Assembly (NCBI GenBank): GCA_017591395.1
Contig: WEDG01000296.1
Coordinates: 72,501 to 136,500, forward strand
Direction of reading: 5' to 3'
Length of the DNA stretch: 64,000 nt
From: Schistocephalus solidus
Taxonomy: Eukaryota; Platyhelminthes; Cestoda; Diphyllobothriidea; Diphyllobothriidae
The position numbers and the translations under genes are program-made. Below the pieces are notes generated by a model, which did not search any database, was not told the origin of the DNA, and was given only the letters and a program-made list of their open reading frames with translations. Shown piece after piece: positions 34,554-48,620 of the stretch. Each line of letters opens with the position of its first letter. The first letter of the stretch is position 1.

Positions 34554-37500
34554 TCGCGGGCGATGACATCCACCACGTGTCTCGCAGAGAGTTCACAACC
34601 CCACTGACTTCCACGTGAATTAGACGACAATGGGGCGGACCTTTACAGCATTTACCACACTCACCTTGTTTTGGTGGCAAGGCTGTGTCATGGCAATCGG
34701 AGTTGGGCTTGAGCGCAGTTGTCAGGAAAATTAAACAGTTGGTCTACGCGTGCCACGTGTGAGCTGGCCTCAACAACGTGTAACAGGTTCTCAGACGGCT
34801 CGGAAACCATAGGCAAGAGCGTGCCATAAAGGCCAGATTTAGAAGGTGCCACTTTAGCTTGATCCACAGCCCTATGAAAGACTGTGTTTTCCTGAAAGTT
34901 GACACCCTTCCAAGCCACGATTCCTAACACGCCGTGATTGGTTAAAGCACGCCCACTTTATTGTTAGCAAGGAACACACTGATGTGTAGTGAAGATGGAG
35001 TCCTACAGTGTCGACCTACCGTCTCCCATTCACCAACTGACTGTCCGAGCCTGTGAACCAGCTGGCGATGGAATCTGGCGTAGGAAGGAAACGTCCGAAA
35101 AGTCCTTTAGTCAGCTGGCATCTATTTGCTGACTTGTGTCCTAACCTTGTAGCACGATCTGACTGGCTAGAGCAGTGGCTGAGGGGCTTACGTCTACGGT
35201 GTGCCAATACAAACATGCACGGGAGTACTGATGGGTTCACGCAGACTAGCGCAACCCGATAAACGCGTGTTGCGAGCCACTCTGACCCCCGTCGTGATAC
35301 AGTGCACTTGCGATTCCCGCCAATTTAGGGGGGGGGGTAATCCATTGCAACAAATTGGCCATCTTGTGGCGGCTAAAATAATCCCTAAAAACTTTCAGAT
35401 CATCATTGAAGGATTCGCTGCGACGATAGATTAACTACCTAGTCAGATAGGTTTAAAAGTAACTTCCTTTGGCAAAATTGGCTCGATGGTCTCAATGGCA
35501 GCACGGAAAATCAGGTCACCCGTTAGTTTCTGTACACACTGCATATTCTTTCTGGTCACCAGTTCAAGTCTGCATTGAGGAGTTATAATCAGCGTGGCAA
35601 TCAGTCCATGTTTCCTCTGCTAGCCACGAAACACTGGCCTATTGAATGTGGCGTCATTACAACTGTATAAGCATTCATAAGCAGACAATAGATCTTATGA
35701 TTCCGATACCTTTGAGTCACAACAGGACTCCGGCTTTCCGATGCCCGTTTTTTTCAGCCACCTACAAGAAGGGGTTCTTGTTAATAAATATCACATCAGT
35801 AGTAGGCATTTTTGCCTATTGATTTTAGACGCCTTTGTAAATTAAAATTATTTTTTTGTGGAAAACAAGCAAAAAGAACGTAATATGCGACCCAATTCAG
35901 GGAACAAAGGATAGATCAGCGGGTAGCATTTGTTGCTGGGTTAGTAGCGTCACACAATACCTCGTTAGCGGTAGGAGGATCGAAGTATCGGGACAAATGG
36001 AAACTTTCCAAGTGCCGACTATTAAAACGCATCCGTTTTACTTTGATAAGGAAAAATTGCGCAGAATGGGCCTCACTCTTACTCGTGTCAAGGGTCCGAA
36101 TAAAAGTAGGTCGGGTCAGCTAAGAATTATTTCGTGTATATTGGTTGAAGTGAGGTAAAGCCACCGATCTCGCAATGCGAACACTTGTCGGGGCAATAAA
36201 CAACTGTGCGATCCCATCCATACAAATCCTATTACCACCGGTCTCATATTATTTGCTGATCTCTGCTTTGTCCTTGCCAAAAAGCATACAAATGTCCTCT
36301 ATTGTACTCATTTGAGAGTAAATAACATATTCTTCAATTTTTATACTTAAGACTGTACACTCTCGATTCATATAGCATAGTATCTATATGTAACAACATA
36401 ATCTATGCTAATAAAAATAATATCTTGGTGTCGGTAAAGGGGAATGCATGATTTTTTAGTTGTTATACATACAGCCTACAGACTTTAATTCATAAACACA
36501 AAAACAACGGCAGACATAGTTCATAATGATTTAGAAATTGAGAACTTTTTGAAACCTCACTCCTCCCTTCCAGTGAACAACGAAATTGTAGAAAATGCGA
36601 TTTTCTACAAAATGCATACAAAAAGGATATTATAAGCATATTTTCTATAAAATAAAATTTATAAAGATATATAAAATCGATAGAAAAAATGTTTTGCATT
36701 CAGGTGGTTATTTCTTAACGGGTGTGCTTTTTCAAACTGGTTAACGAAATGTATTCAAAATCCACAGCTCATTAGTAAACCAGTTAAGTGGTTGGTGCAA
36801 AACGCAAGCTGGTTTTGGCTAAGGCGACCACCGGTTAACCAGAAATGATGATCGCAGTCTCCATTGTCTTTTTTAGGCATCGCCTTATCTGTAGGAAACG
36901 GCCTTAGTTCGAGTCTCAGATAAACGAGACGAGCAGGTCTCGTTTATTTCATTAGTGAGTAGTTTTCTAAGACAGAAATTTGATCAACTTTGGCATGTCA
37001 TATTCCTCCAGATAACTTTGTTAAAAATTCAAGGGGCACTGAGCCGATTATAATGAGAAGTCCATTATCTGAAGGAAAAACCTGTAAGTAAAAATTAATT
37101 ACATAATGACCTAACGAATTACTAATAAGTGCTTTAATTTGTAAATTTTTAACCCTGTTGTACGTCGGAAAAATTAAAAATACCTCAGCGCTCTTCCTTA
37201 TAAATCATTTCCTTGTTGATAGGTAATTTCACTCCAGCTAACTTGGAGTAAACCAGTCTGAACTAAGCTTCCTGGCGTCGGAGGAAAGTAAATAGGAAAA
37301 GTTGGGCCGAAGTCTATCAGGCACGCTGGGATAACCAGGTAATATTAATAAAAACTGCCAACGGGCAGCCGATTGAATATATTGATATCACAGGATACCT
37401 TGTACTGGTAACACAGGTACAAATTAAAAGCCCGAAAAACTGTTTCAAACCTGGAGTATCCACCAGCAAGCATGGAGAGACTGTCGGAGGACTCACCGAT

Positions 37501-37879
37501 AAGCCGTATCCCTCGCAGCTGCGGGCGAAACAAGTTTCTAGGTACCACGTAAGCTCAAATGATGTACTCTGAAAATATTATCGAGAGCTTACTTAAGATC
37601 GAATGGAGATTCAGGCACCAACTTAAAAAAGTTCCGAAAACGTTCATTGTAGGCTATCGGTCGAAATATTATTTTCCTCTATAAGGCTCCCGTAATTAAA
37701 AACGTTCGCCTTTCAGATTTCTCTCTGTTGGCTTATTGATTTCCTAAGATAAGTAGTTTACAGAAAAGCTAACTTACGCAAAAGTGGTATTGGGCAATTT
37801 AATATGTGTGATGACAGACTTGCATAATTCATTTCATGCGATTGTGAAAAAAAAACAGATTAAAACACTTTTCTGATAT
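34554..37879. other. No recognised gene; repeat fragments
   Basis: An S3-like end (CCTTCCAAGCCACGATTCCT) lies at 34905-34960. An F4 fragment lies inverted at 35700-35880, and another F4-like end lies near 36590-36720. A G9 run occurs near 35330. Open frames of up to 102 codons show no homology. Confidence 0.4.
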
Positions 37880-38090
37880 ATTTTATCAAGTTGTGAAAGA
37901 CCTGGCAGCTTCGATGGGATTCCAACCAAAGACGATATGGGTGGGTCTTGAGTGTTGCAAACGCTATAATTACATGAGCTACGAGGTCCCATTGGGATTT
38001 GTAACTTGAATCACATATAGGTCAAGTTTCCTGCCAAACCTACTACAACCTTTACAATGGGCCAACCCTGGTATACAAACTAGTGTTAAC
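37880..38090 (-). repeat. S1 SINE (diverged)
   Basis: The reverse complement shows ACCTCGTAGCTCATGTAATT (box A), a worn box B (TTGGAATCCCATCGAAGC) and the AACTTGACC tail. Confidence 0.6.
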
Positions 38091-38469
38091 TTGAAAGGAT
38101 TCCGAGTCAATGCTAGAAATTGTCAAGTTTTAAAACTTTTGTGCTAAGATTTATGCTAGACAAATTAATAAACATAGATATTTCGTTCGAAAATGCGATG
38201 TAATGCCTATTGATGAGCGGTTTGGGTTTCAAGCATCAATTGAAGAACGTTCAGTAAAATTTTCTTGTACGTCGTTTCTTTAAAAATATTATTTCCTTTT
38301 AGAAATCTTCCCTCGTAACAATAAACATGCTCATCTCAGCTGCCTCTTTGTTAGTTTATTGCTTTCCTTGAGGAGTCAGTTTACAGAAAAAAATCAAACT
38401 TTTCAAAAGGGACACTGGGCAATTTAGTAAGTGGTTTTGGGCAGATATGAACAATTCATTTGATCCAAT

Positions 38470-38720
38470 TGAGAGAAACTCAGAGGTCTCGGTGGGGATT
38501 TGAACCCATGACAACAAGGGCAAGGTTTGAGTACGGCGAACGCTCAAAGCTCATGATCTGCAATGCACCACCGAGAACCGTGGGTTCAATCACATTTGGG
38601 TCAAGTTGCCTGCCTAATCTACTGTCAAGTTTATAACCAAACGATCTTACTTCCGAAACTGACAGCCCAAACAGAGTTTCCTAAGCAGCTAATCTAGAAC
38701 CCACCAGATGACTACCAGGC
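38470..38720 (-). repeat. S1 SINE (diverged)
   Basis: GGTCTCGGTGGGGATTTGAA and CCATGACAACAAGGGCAAGG are the inverted S1 box B region. AACCCACCAGATGACTACCA is the inverted S1 tail. Confidence 0.65.
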
Positions 38721-39839
38721 GTAATCAAATAATATGCAGTTTTCAGTGAAGGGGAGTTCAACCGGGACCACCGAGATTTTCACAATGGATCACAGAAATT
38801 GTGCACTTTCCTGGTTACTAGGACAATAGATGCCTTTAACCCAGTCCCGTAAAGTTGGCGTTTTTCACATACCGACAGCCGTGGCACAGGGTCCTACTTC
38901 AGCGTGCAACTTGTGCCATAGCCTTGCCCAAACATGGGTGTTTATTATGCTGGTAGAATCTGCGGGCCAAATTAGCCTCAAGTGAAGCATGTGAGATCGG
39001 CAGATGGTCAAGGCCTCTGAAATGCAATTAAGAGGAACAGCTGTTGACGACTGTCCAGGGCTGATATCGGATACGGAATTAACAGCTGCGGTAGCAATGC
39101 TAACTAAGCAATCCGATTCTGTCACTGACAAAACTAAACACATTTGGGCATAGGCATACAAGACTTTACGAGGTTTTTTCAGATCAAGGGAAAAAGCTCC
39201 GGATCAAGGGCGCCATTAGGGTTTCAGGTAAACATGGAGAAAAATGGAGATAAACAAGATTTCAAAACGTTCGCCATCCTCTCCGAGGACTAGACTATTA
39301 AGGGATATTTCCCGTTCAGCATGATCAAAGTGATGAACGCGAAGGAGCAAAACATGCTAACGTCTGTTGAAAAGGCGGGCTTTTCAATCAAGAATTTTCT
39401 GTAGGAACCTTTTAGGTAGATCACAAGGAAGAAAAATGTAAAAGACCCCTTAAAAGGTCTGCTCTAAGGGCATCTCCAGCAGCTGGGTCCTGTCCACCCG
39501 GCGTGGGCGTTTTCGTAATGTTCCCGTGTAGTAGCTATTAACCTGTCAGGTTTTTTAGCTGTCCCATCACGCGTATAATCAGCGATTTTGGCAAACCTGT
39601 CTTTTCTGCAGGCCGAAAAGGATTGGCAGTGATTTATTTTTTGACCTGAAGGGGTTGTTCTGAAATCTTGTTTATATCCTAGCGAGTTATATGAGTCGGT
39701 GGCCAGGCCATCCGAAGTTCGCGTGGACAGAGCAACAAACACCAAATTATCCTGGGATTGGCGTTCAGCGATCAGGTTATGAGATATCCTTGTCCCGTTG
39801 TGCCTTACGGCTCAAATTCAAAACCTCAAAGACAGTCAC
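38721..39839. other. Nothing recognised
   Basis: Minus-strand frames of 98 codons (38865-39161) and 93 codons (39464-39745) show no recognisable domain. Confidence 0.35.
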
Positions 39840-40500
39840 ATGGCAGCCAGAAATATATGCGGAAGGGTAGTACAAAAAAACAAGAGAATACTGGGATGAC
39901 AGTCTTAACCAGTCCCAGGTGTTGCAAACCTCGAGGCTCGAAACAGCGACCTGTTGGTTAGGAGTTCAATGCCCAAACGTTGGACTTCTAACCAAAAGCT
40001 CAAGGGAGTAAGCTTCGGGTGGTGCACCACCTGGGGTTGGGTATGGCTGGCTGATGACGGCTTATAAGCCAGAAATAGCCATTCCAGTCTCTCTTGTCCT
40101 TATCGGTCATGCTATTCTGCTTATCATACTAATAAATGTACGGTTGCTAGCACACCTCGAGACTGAGCCCCCAAGACACTATGGGACGAGTGAATCCCGT
40201 AACCGATCGGTGAGCGTCCCGCTGTCACTGTTAACACACTCGGTCTCAACCGGTAGAACACCGAATCCGTGGTGCAATGGTGGTTCGAGCCTCGGGTAGG
40301 GCAACACTTGGGGTGAGGTATGTCTGGTTGCTAATGGCTACTATGCCAGAAATGACCATTTCATTCAGCCTTGTCTTTTTTGGCAATGATCGGACGAGGT
40401 TTTACTGATCAGGGGTTAAGTATGGCTGAATATCAATGGCTGATAAGTCAGAAACGGCCGTTCTTGTCTGCCTGGTCTTTGTTCATAGTCCTTCCTTAAT
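39840..40500 (+). repeat. Cluster of diverged S2 SINE copies
   Basis: A minus-oriented worn copy (39840-39960) is followed by a plus copy (GGCTGATGACGGCTTATAAG at 40049). A tail (CCCGTAACCGATCGGTGAGC), a second head and body (40262-40385, GGTTCGAGCCTCGGG) and a third body fragment (40405-40500) follow. This resembles a decayed version of the array at 50901-52155. Confidence 0.6.
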
Positions 40501-43280
40501 CAACAGACATTAGAGTTGCCGATCTCGTTCGTCTACTCTAAGGCATCCAATGCCATGCCCTTCACTCCCGCCTAAACTACTTTCGGCCACGAAGCTGACT
40601 CGGAAGATAAGTAGCCGCCGAATCGTTGGTATCTCGCAAGTGTGCTCGTTTGGCTTATGCGCGGTAACGTGGACTACTGGTCTGTGCTGACCACTTGAAT
40701 AAACTTAAGAACAGCAGAATGTCCAAGATTCAGACCGTTCTCTCAGCTTCATTTGCTTGAATTGTTACCTGTGCCAACTAAAGGGACTGATGGTCCTAAT
40801 AGGTGGAGTAAATTCAGCGCAATGCCAGGATTCCATTTCTCTTCCTCACAATTTCGCTCATATTAGTGGCTGATCCAACCAACTGGTGATAGTCTTGACT
40901 CTAGTCCAGTTTGAATGTCAGAGAGATTTTTAGATGATAAATGAGGTGAAAGTGCATAGGACACGGATGCATGAACCTGCTGACGGGATGGGAGTAAGAC
41001 AGATGCCAGGAGGTACAGGAGAAATAAGGTTTATGGCTAACGATTTGGCTGGCTTGGTCTCCGATCCTCCGGACTGTATCACATGTGTGATGCCGATTAG
41101 GCAATCACGTTAATCAGTGGGTCCACTCGGCATTTTGTCAAAATGGATGTCCAGTGTACATTGAATCGTTCAAAACCTTCCATGTCCAAGAAACCTCAGG
41201 GAAAATAAACGAAAAGAGGAGCAACTGTTTTTTATTACGAGGATGTCCCTTTTTAAGGAAATTATGGGCAAAAAATGATGACCCCTTGAGCTGAATGTCC
41301 TGTCAGACTTATCCCCCTCACGTTGCGCTGCGGTCGCACAATGAACTCATGGAACTCTTGTTCTTTCGAGTTTTGGTTTGGACAACGCTGACTCTCAGTG
41401 ACAGTAACGGTATCAGTAGACATCCCGATCACCCCTAATTTTGTGAGTAGCAATTAGTTGTAATGGAAAAACCGCCCAGATAGCAGTTGGGCGCATGATG
41501 TGGACTGAAGTCAGAACACATTCCAGGACTACGGAAACGTAGCACCCAGTCTGCGCCTTTCAATGTCACAAACATGAAACACGGACGACGTTGGATTAAA
41601 ATAAAACTGTCATTCACTTACAATCTCGGCAGAAGGAGATGACGATTAATCCTCGCTGCCGGTGGACCTAAATGTGTTAGCACAGTAGATAAGGCAAACA
41701 GACAGGAATGCCGGGGTCTGTGATCCCCTGTGATCCTATAACGGGCCATAACATAGATGCGCTGGTCCAATAAGAGGCCAGATGACGGCACGACAGTCTT
41801 TATTGGGGATGCGCACATCCGCCACCGGACCCCAGCGGATGAGAGAAAAGAGAGTGTGGTTGAGGCTGCGCAAGTCTACTGTCACTATAAGCTGCTTTGC
41901 ATGTAAACCACTGGTCCTGCTCCCAGCATGCTGTGTGGTACATGGTGGGTCTAGTCGGAATTGAAGGTCAACCTGTCAGTTTCTTGAGACCTCTTTTTGA
42001 GGGAGATAATCTATGTCTAAGAGATTGAAGATCATGAGAAGAAGCATGCTCAGGTGCTGTAGAAAGAGCGCTTGTTCCAAGTTCATGCTCGAATCCATCA
42101 GTGCTGACAAAAACCGAAAAAAAACTGAATGAGATGTCGACAGCGCTCCGGGGCTTCAAGGTCACATGGAAAAGATAACCACCGACAGATCCCGATTAAG
42201 TACTTTTCTTCACACACTGGAGTCTATGTCTGCGGCTCTTGAAGGCAGTCTTTGTCGGGAGTTATTTTGGTTCGTTGAATCTCATTGCAGTGCAACTGAT
42301 GGGGTCATAGAGAGGGTCAGCCTTCCTAGAAGGCCAGTTCATGTGGCTTTGGGCTAAAATTCACCAACCACAGAGGAGGGTTTAGTGCAAGGCAGTTGAC
42401 TGTACTTCCCGAACGAAAAGGAGGTCCGATGACCTGAGTCACCATAAAACTGCCAGGCCAAGGATCTCTTAGCAACTCCTTTTTGACAATTTCGCGAGAC
42501 TTTAAAATGGAGCTAATTGGCCAATCATTAACTAAAGCATGAAACAGTTTCATCGAAACAAAGGCAACCAATGGTCCCCTCCCCCAAGACATACAGTATC
42601 AGTTTTGATGACGGGAATAATTTTGAGACGATGTTGACTTGTGTTTTCCGACTTCAGTCATATCCTTTAGGAAGCATAAAAATCCAGTTTTAGTCCCCTC
42701 ATAGGAAAGGTGCCTAAGTTAACGAATCATATTTTGCCCCGCAGAAAGTGGCTCAAATATATCGACTAATTCATGCCACACGACTCAAAGTGAAATGAAA
42801 ACACAAAAAAATATTCAAATTAATAGTATGCTGTTTTGAAATAATGTTTTCAGAAAATGGAACTAGTGAAAAAATCGTGTCACATGAGTAAATCCTGTCC
42901 AGGCAGAAACAGCAAAAGAGCGTTTTAAAATGATGCAGACTCATCCTAACAGGAAATCTAATTGTGGAGAAAAATAAACGTCTACAAAGGAATCCGGTTC
43001 TGAATTCGCCCTCTAATCTGTAATGAAGTACCGTTTTAAAGAGCTATTTAAAAGTCATTCCGCTACTGTATCTTCATGTACTTTAACTTTTTCTAAGGTA
43101 ATGTCAAGGACAAAATTGAAACGTTTTGTCAGCTTTTGCATTTTCCGGAAATATGTGATACCTTTTTCTGCTGCAAACCGAAGAATAACATTTTTCTGTA
43201 CATTAGAACCATTTTCGCTACCTTTGCTTACTTATGGCCTGCGTTAAACAATTTCAATACCCAACAGGGTGGCCATATAC
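40501..43280. other. No recognised gene; S5-like fragment at 41825-41955
   Basis: GAGAGAAAAGAGAGTGTGG, GCTGCGCAAGTCTACTGTCA and GTGTGGTACATGGTGG align with the S5 block at 48470-48590. Small open frames only. Confidence 0.4.
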
Positions 43281-43282
43281 GG

Positions 43283-44470
43283 TAGATTGCCAACTCATGA
43301 AATGTCGATATCAGAATTTGAGGTAATGCAGGGCAGGCATTTTAAGGTTTTATTTCTGTTTGTTGTATTGGATTAATGCACAAAAGCGGTTTAATAATAA
43401 AGAGTTGACTTTAGATCGGTTTATTGATTGGAAAACGGGACTACATGGGACAAAATCCGATGTTTCTTGCTATCCAGGAATTTTCCTACGCTATTAAAAG
43501 CAAAGGATCAAAGCATTTTGTTTTTATGTGCAGTACTATAAATGAACATTAATATAGGCCGGAAAAATTAGGAATATATACCTTCGGAGAACGGAAAATT
43601 TTGTTTTGTTTTCATGAAAATCAGGTGAATGCAAGTTTGAGATATCACATTGTTTTCGAAAAAATGAGAGCAGATTTAGTCTAAAAAATTAAGCTTTGCA
43701 AATTTATGACGTTATGTACCAAAAAACGCTATAATAAACTTGTGTGAATGTACTTCGTTTTACCACACCGGTAGTTAGGAACTTAAACGCGCATACATAC
43801 GAGCCGTGATGACACACCGCCACTTTTCGCTTTCACGGCGTACGCGAAGCCTGTCAAGACAATTTTGGTCTGCAGTTAACTATAAATGAATAAGGAAACT
43901 TGAAACGTAAGGGGCAAAAGATTAAAATTTTATCGCAAAATCATAATCTATATTCGGCCACTCTTTTGTGCATTTGAAATCTTAGAACTAGACTGAGAAG
44001 TAAGCAGATATTTCGAAAATTGCTCCAGTTGAAAGAGGAAAGCGAGTTCTTTAATTTTCAGCAAAATTGGTTCCCTACTTTCAGTGAAGCCGAAAAACCG
44101 GTCAAAAATTCCCAGTTTATGCTTGACTTCACATTGAAAAAACGCCAAGTCCGCAGGCATTCGACAGCGAAACATCTAAGAAAAGTGCTTTTTAAAAAGG
44201 TAACTTATTATAGAAAGTTTTTTTTAACTAATTATCGGCATATATTTCCCGGCTTTTGTTGTGGACGTTCATTTTTCTCGGCAGCGTGTTTTCATGCTTG
44301 ATTAAGTCTACAAATATAACCCAGACGGCCATTTCTATTAGAAAGAATGCCAAAATAATAACTAATTCGGTAAATGCTTTTAAGAAATATTTTATTTTGA
44401 AGGTTTTACCAAACACATCGAACGGAATGTATACTTATGGGCGGTCGACTGAAGACACTGAAAATTGTTA
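43283..44470 (+). repeat. F5 dispersed repeat copy
   Basis: Longest F5 copy, 1.2 kb. It is collinear with 8440-9430 but has an extra 43800-44210 segment that encodes a 93-codon AT-rich frame of no recognised family. The end TTATTTTGAAGGTTTTACCA then GGAATGTATACTTATGGGCG matches 9350-9400. Confidence 0.65.
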
Positions 44471-46081
44471 AGAATTCACCCCGTTTTCAAAGACGATCGG
44501 ACACTCATCGTAATAGAAACCCCGAAATAGTTATAAAGAAATTTAACAATAAAAAAATCATATTTATATACACAAAATGGTACGTTTACGATTGCACCTG
44601 ATGACTCTATTTAAATTCATTAGTCAGTGATCAGCCTGAGAACATGTGAGATTTTGAAATATTATATTCCTGTGACGTCCCTATCGGCACAATCAAGCAA
44701 AAATATGCTTGTCTTGGTGAAACGCATCTAAGAAAAGGTACAAACGGAAGAAAAATGGCCAATTCTCGTGAAACGGTGTTGGAATATACACTTGCATGTT
44801 AGGCTGCTTGATGAGGGCCATACTTTATGCTGCGCTTAATCTAGATGAATATGTATGTGCAACACTCTGAAAAAGACAATTTTCCAAAGTTATTATACTT
44901 TGCTGCTTTATTCACTAGTGTAGTCGCATGGAGAGGCTTCCTATACGTTCAAATCTTCAGGTTACTCAACAAGGTCGATTTTTATCCTTTTAATAATTTG
45001 TACCTTTATAAAAAAGTACTTTTTCCAGACAATGTAATATAAATTTGTAAACCACAAAAGCCTTATTTTTCCTTACGATCGATTCTTTATGGATGAAAAA
45101 CTTTGGTGGACGCAGCGTGCGCTGAATTCGCGTAACGGGCCGTAACTCATAAAATCCATAAGATTTAATGAGTTAGGACAGCTACTGTAGGTTATGGCCA
45201 ACAATGTAAATCTTTTGACCGATCCATTTCTAAGTTACGCATTAAGCGAATACTATACCATACAAAATGTATCTTACCATATACTTAAAAGTTGACATAA
45301 CTACTTGGTACTTGGCCTTTTCCTGGTTTTATATGGAATATTCATAAAAGGTGGGTAAATATCAGTAAATTTAAACAAAAGCTTGTTTGTAGGCGTAATA
45401 AATGTTTTACAGAGCATGAAATTACACACATTTTCAAAGCTAACTGTTTAAAATCGATAAAATATTTGTGTTTCTTAAAATAACCTTCTCGTTCAAATCC
45501 TGCTTCATCCGAGGGAAATGGTGAAAAACGTAGATGTTCGAATGCCTCATGCTCTGTTTGGTAAAAGACTTCAGTCTCCTTTCATAGAAAAACACAGACG
45601 AATGCACAAGCTTAGTTTAGGACATGTAGTAGCATAGGAAAATTGTCCGAATGCAAGAAAACGTTAATTTCCGTTGAGATATGTTAAAAGCTTTATCGAT
45701 AAAATTATTTATTTATAAAATTATTCTACTTGAGCAAAGAACAATTTCTGCAATGGGCTAGGCGAATAAACAAAATACATACCATTTTGGTTCCTATAAT
45801 TGCCCGTCTCAGTGCCCATCGCATACTCTATATGTTAAGCTTAACCGTTCGCAAAGTATGAAAGGAAGGGCTGGGAAGTATGTTACAGAATGCCATTTGT
45901 TATGTCCATTCCAGAAAGTGTCATAGACATTTTGAATAGAAATCAAGCGGCTTCTGCCATCCCGGTCCCTCTTGTCTTTTTGGATTACTTTTTGCTATGC
46001 GAATGACTGTAGATTAAGTCACTAGGCCCAGCGGATGGGCAGTTCCATGACCTGATAGGCTAACGTGCACCACACAGCTAC

Positions 46082-46084
<3 letters not shown>
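44471..46084. other. AT-rich, nothing recognised
   Basis: Low-GC sequence with short frames only. Confidence 0.35.
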
Positions 46085-46148
<64 letters not shown>

Positions 46149-46241
46149 TGAACCGACAAAGACAAGGGAGACCGGAATGGCCATTTCTGGCTTATTAGCC
46201 GTCATCAGCCAGTCATACCCAATCCCAGGTGTGGCACACCT

Positions 46242-46310
<69 letters not shown>
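46085..46310 (-). repeat. S2 SINE fragment between two (AT)n arrays
   Basis: A 100-bp S2 body (46144-46243, minus strand) is flanked by pure AT arrays at 46085-46143 and 46244-46310. The right array starts exactly in the middle of the S2 hairpin (CACACCTGGG then AT), so the box B half is missing. Confidence 0.85.
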
Positions 46311-46312
<2 letters not shown>

Positions 46313-46464
46313 AGTGGCTCATAAGTCTCGGTCTCGAAATTGGTTCCCAGCTCGTCTTTAGACTATACACGATGTACAAAATCAATAAGCTAATCTGCGA
46401 TTAGCCAACGACTGCGCCAATTGTAGTTCGTCATCTCTTCGGGATTGTCTGTGCTCGTTTGAAT

Positions 46465-46880
46465 TTGTTCTTGAGGAGTTTGTATGCGGCATCTACATCG
46501 ATATGTCCGTTGATTCATGCTGCACCCGAGTGCATTGCTGTCAGAATTCACGGCCTTTTCTTATCGGATGGACGCCGAAAATACGATTGTTTCCCCACGC
46601 CAATTTATGCCGGGTGTCCAGTGTGCGCATGGCCACGAGGTATAGATGGTCTCGTCTTCTGACGGCTCTATGAGGGTCGTGCATATGGGTTTAGATGGAA
46701 TTCACAGTTTTGCCACAATAAACGACACCACAACGGTTAAATGGGATTTTGTAGACAACACATTTTCTGTCGAGGTAACCAACGCTGTCTTTAGGGTGGG
46801 CAAGCTGTGTGCGCGAGATAGTTGTGGATTGTTGTGCGACTTTTAGCTGATGTTTCTTCCGTCGTCTTTTAGTAAGCTAA
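46465..46880 (-). pseudogene. PLE GIY-YIG endonuclease relic
   Basis: On the minus strand the frame reads HPKDSVGYLDRKCVVYKIPF then VVYCGKTVNSI and a stop. This aligns with the PLE copy at 53277-53510. Further along, a shifted frame gives a worn HIDVDAAYKLLKNK-like tail of the domain. GIY-YIG motifs VYKI and YCGKT are visible. It has lost its reading frame more than once and has no RT attached, so it is a dead Penelope-like fragment. Confidence 0.75.
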
Positions 46881-48351
46881 CATAATTTTCCCCGTATAGG
46901 AGAGTTCTTCAGTTAAACATCAACTGACAGTCAAGAGGCGTGACCGTCTATCCAAAGTGGCCACGCACATTATAGATACAGGGCACGCCTTCGCCTGGGA
47001 CAAAACCCGCCGCGTCAGAGTCTGCTCCTCCAATGAACACTGAGTTTCTTGAGGTCATGCACTCCGATGAGTCATGCATCGGCTTCTGCCATTCCGCTCT
47101 CTCGTCATTTTTGGTACTCCTGTCTGTCTGATTACTTTTCACTAGGCGATTGGCTGTAGATTGAATCAGAAGACGCAGCGACGGGTAGTTACAGAGCATG
47201 ATGGACGAACGAACACCGCACAATTACAGTTTGTCACCTATCTCATGCAAGGTGCCGAAATTTTCGAATGATTGATAATCCGTCGCAAGCTGGCACACAC
47301 GCATGTACGAAAGCTTTGCCATAATAACCAATAACCCCCTGCGAATTTAAAATTTAAGGGAAATATCAAAATTAATACTTCTTTGTTTAGAAATACCAAA
47401 TTTTTTACAAATTGGCATATTCCGAAAACCTGCGAAATCGTTGTAACTGTCATAAATGAATTTAAATAAAATTTTCAGTTGAAATCGTAAACATACCCTT
47501 TTGTGAATATTTAGAAAAATTTCTTGTTGACAAAGTTTGTTATTGGTACATTTGATATTGTATTACAAGTAAAGTTAGACCATCCTTGAAATACTGGTGA
47601 ATACTACACGATTTTCGGGCTTTTTAATTGATTCGATATAAATTTAGATTCCATTATCTATGATTAACAAAAACTTCCAAATACCATATTTCTTAGCATA
47701 GACTGTTTTAGGCATCCATCTACTGTGGTACTTGTACGTATTTTGTTTACGGCCCCTATTTTAGGGGTACTGAAAAACACTATTAGGCAAGTTTCATGGC
47801 CAAACAATTCAGAAATTTGCGAAACTAATTTTTACAGCTGAATTCATTTCTGGTTTCTGGAAAACAATGCGATTCCTTAAACTTGCCTGCATCAGATTTT
47901 CATGGACCTCTGATACCATTTTCCAGTTCCAGAAGAGATTTAATTGAAAATTGTCTTGCGTATGTGGTTTTTTTATAGCAAACTATACAAAGCCGACAGA
48001 CGTTGCTCTGTGATATTTAATAACGTAGGAGATTTCGCGAAAGAACCAGAAACCTCCGATTACGCCAAAATCCTGCCTGTTTTTCTTCAATATCTAAGAT
48101 TGGACATGAAGTGTTCTTTAGAAAAAGGCTTTCTAAGCCTCAAATCCACTCACTAAACCAAAGAGCAAGACCAAATGTCCGGTAAACTACTCAATGAAAA
48201 TTCGTTAACAAATTGCATGAGTTAGTTCATCTACTGTATATATTCGCCCTAAACGGGCCACGTGGTAGATGCGTTGGACCAACACGGGGGCCACATCAGG
48301 GCATGGCATGCGTTATTCGGATTGCGCTCCCATAACAAATGCCCAACATGG
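46881..48351. other. No recognised gene; F5 fragment near 47590-47700
   Basis: Mostly AT-rich with an F5-like minus-strand fragment. The stretch before 48351 (GGGCCACGTGGTAGATGCG) begins the GC-rich repeat block. Confidence 0.35.
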
Positions 48352-48620
48352 AGGTGTGGTGTCGCGCCTAGGGGCGGCTAGGACTTATGGGACCCAGCCG
48401 CGCCAGCCACCTGCGTCCTCTCCCGCCTCCGGTCTTCTTGACTCTGTCTTGACACCGGGCTCAGGTGGGGGAGGAGGAGAGAGTGCGGTAGATGCAGCGC
48501 AAGTCTACTATCACTTTAAACTAAATCACGCGCAAGTCACCGTCCCTGCTCCACTTTCCCATGGAGCATACGGTGGACATCGTCGGACTACGATGGTCGA
48601 ACTGTCGTGTGTTACTGACA
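48352..48620 (+). repeat. S5 block, copy 1
   Basis: Aligns with 48927-49180: AGGTGTGGT, GGGGCGGCT, CGCGCCAGCCACCTGCG, GTCTTCTTGACTCTGTCTTG, GGAGGAGAGAGTGC, CGCGCAAGTCACCGTCCCTG and GGAGCATACGGTGGAC. Copy 1 breaks off at GTTACTGACA and runs into an S3 repeat. Copy 2 runs into the reverse transcriptase frame. Confidence 0.8.

Noticed and set aside
46014..46404. Open frames rich in Tyr-Ile (also at 10.5, 50.8, 52.8 and 58.6 kb)
   Set aside because: They are translations of (AT)n microsatellites and flanking S2 sequence.
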